Part shown: positions 63,712-64,000 of the stretch, one piece after another
Numbering within the stretch: position 1 is the first letter of the stretch
How the letters are laid out: each line of letters opens with the position of its first letter
Assembly: GCF_000014145.1 (NCBI RefSeq)
Contig: NC_008255.1
Coordinates: forward strand, 373,501 to 437,500
Reading direction: 5' to 3'
DNA length: 64,000 nucleotides
DNA from: Cytophaga hutchinsonii ATCC 33406
GTDB lineage: Bacteria; Bacteroidota; Bacteroidia; Cytophagales; Cytophagaceae
The notes under the pieces: generated by a model
What the model was told of the DNA's origin: nothing
Databases searched by the model: none
What the model saw: the letters and a program-made list of their open reading frames with translations, nothing else
Translations under genes and position numbers: made by a program

Positions 63712-64000
63712 ATGATACAGACATTATTAACAACAATTGCAGCAGCGGGATTAAGCATGAGTGTTATGGCACAAAATGATTCTACTACGATTAAAAGAGA
63801 TACTGTTAAATCAAAAGAAACAGGTTCATTGATATTTCACGGAACATTGTTAACGTTTGGTCCGCAGACAGACAGCTCAAAAGCAAAGCCTAAAACGGTA
63901 GATACTGTTAAAACCGGTACTAAGTATACATCGGCATATGTTATTTATGGCCCGCAAACAGATTCGGTTAAAGCAAAACCAAAAGCAGCCGATACGGTTA
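63712..64000 (+). CDS. Secreted protein with tandem repeats, 3' end outside the window
   Basis: Open to the window edge. From the ATG at 63712 a signal peptide (MIQTLLTTIAAAGLSMSVMA, cleaved before QND) is followed by a Lys/Thr/Asp-rich chain. Two repeats of about 30 residues are visible: LTFGPQTDSSKAKPKTVDTV, then KTGTKYTSAYVIYGPQTDSV and KAKPKAADTV. The FGPQTDS-x-KAKPK unit probably continues. An earlier in-frame ATG at 63703 is less likely, as it is not needed for the signal. A promoter lies at 63625-63652. Function unknown; the repeats suggest a structural or binding surface protein. It is divergent from the hybrid kinase gene. Confidence 0.65.
   Translation, partial: MIQTLLTTIAAAGLSMSVMAQNDSTTIKRDTVKSKETGSLIFHGTLLTFGPQTDSSKAKPKTVDTVKTGTKYTSAYVIYGPQTDSVKAKPKAADTV

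Overview
The window looks like chromosome of a gliding, polysaccharide-degrading Bacteroidota, most probably a Cytophaga close to C. hutchinsonii. The reasons are AT-rich DNA, several large secreted proteins ending in type IX secretion (T9SS) sorting domains (type A, and one gliding-motility type B), a GH26 mannanase with Cytophaga-style Ig-like and Cys/Asp-rich linkers, promoters of the TTG/TAnnTTTG type, and atpD-atpC standing apart from other ATP synthase genes. The species name is an inference from memory of such genomes; no search was run. I see no tRNA, rRNA, CRISPR array, prophage or intact insertion sequence.

Layout. 0-3.4 kb: the 3' part of an HTTM/gamma-carboxylase-like membrane protein overlapping a TonB-dependent receptor, closed by a REPIN-like inverted repeat pair. 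3.5-8.7 kb: ABC exporter, a membrane protein, M42 aminopeptidase, Ppx/GppA phosphatase. 8.9-16 kb: PAS histidine kinase, small membrane protein and DUF4139 protein with twin terminators, Ldh-type dehydrogenase bordered by repeated intergenic words, MltG. 16-20.6 kb: deacetylase, TPR/CxxC protein, then MFS transporter, MenA and a degenerate SDR in a tight run. 20.6-22.1 kb: an islet with a small orphan gene and a secreted-protein gene broken by a 226-bp tandem duplication.

22-32 kb: hemA followed by two WG-repeat proteins (hemA overlapping the first), a divergent histidine kinase, a large secreted protein of unknown role, then atpD and atpC separated by a perfect hairpin. 32-42 kb: POTRA/Omp85-like protein, an array of 21-bp palindromes, pirin, two tandem paralogous beta-barrels, two large T9SS cargo proteins. 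42-45.6 kb: ECF sigma factor (no usual start codon), anti-sigma factor, then a cytochrome c / YceI / DUF5777 barrel operon. 45.7-50.6 kb: M19-like dipeptidase, a stand-alone T9SS sorting domain, GH26 mannanase. 50.7-57 kb: housekeeping genes (comM/yifB, gmhA-like, very acidic protein, psd, cdsA, CPBP protease, dusB). 57-64 kb: delta-60 repeat T9SS protein, NtrC-like regulator convergent and overlapping with a hybrid sensor kinase, and the 5' part of a repetitive secreted protein.

Main themes: cell-envelope biogenesis (Psd, CdsA, MltG, Omp85-like), T9SS export of adhesins and glycanases, two-component control, and an unusual load of palindromic and word-like intergenic repeats. I judge the most noteworthy items to be the 226-bp duplication that exactly restores a reading frame if one copy is removed, the REP/REPIN family, the inverted word arms that abut both stop codons of convergent gene pairs, the sigma factor without a normal start codon, and the free-standing T9SS sorting domain.
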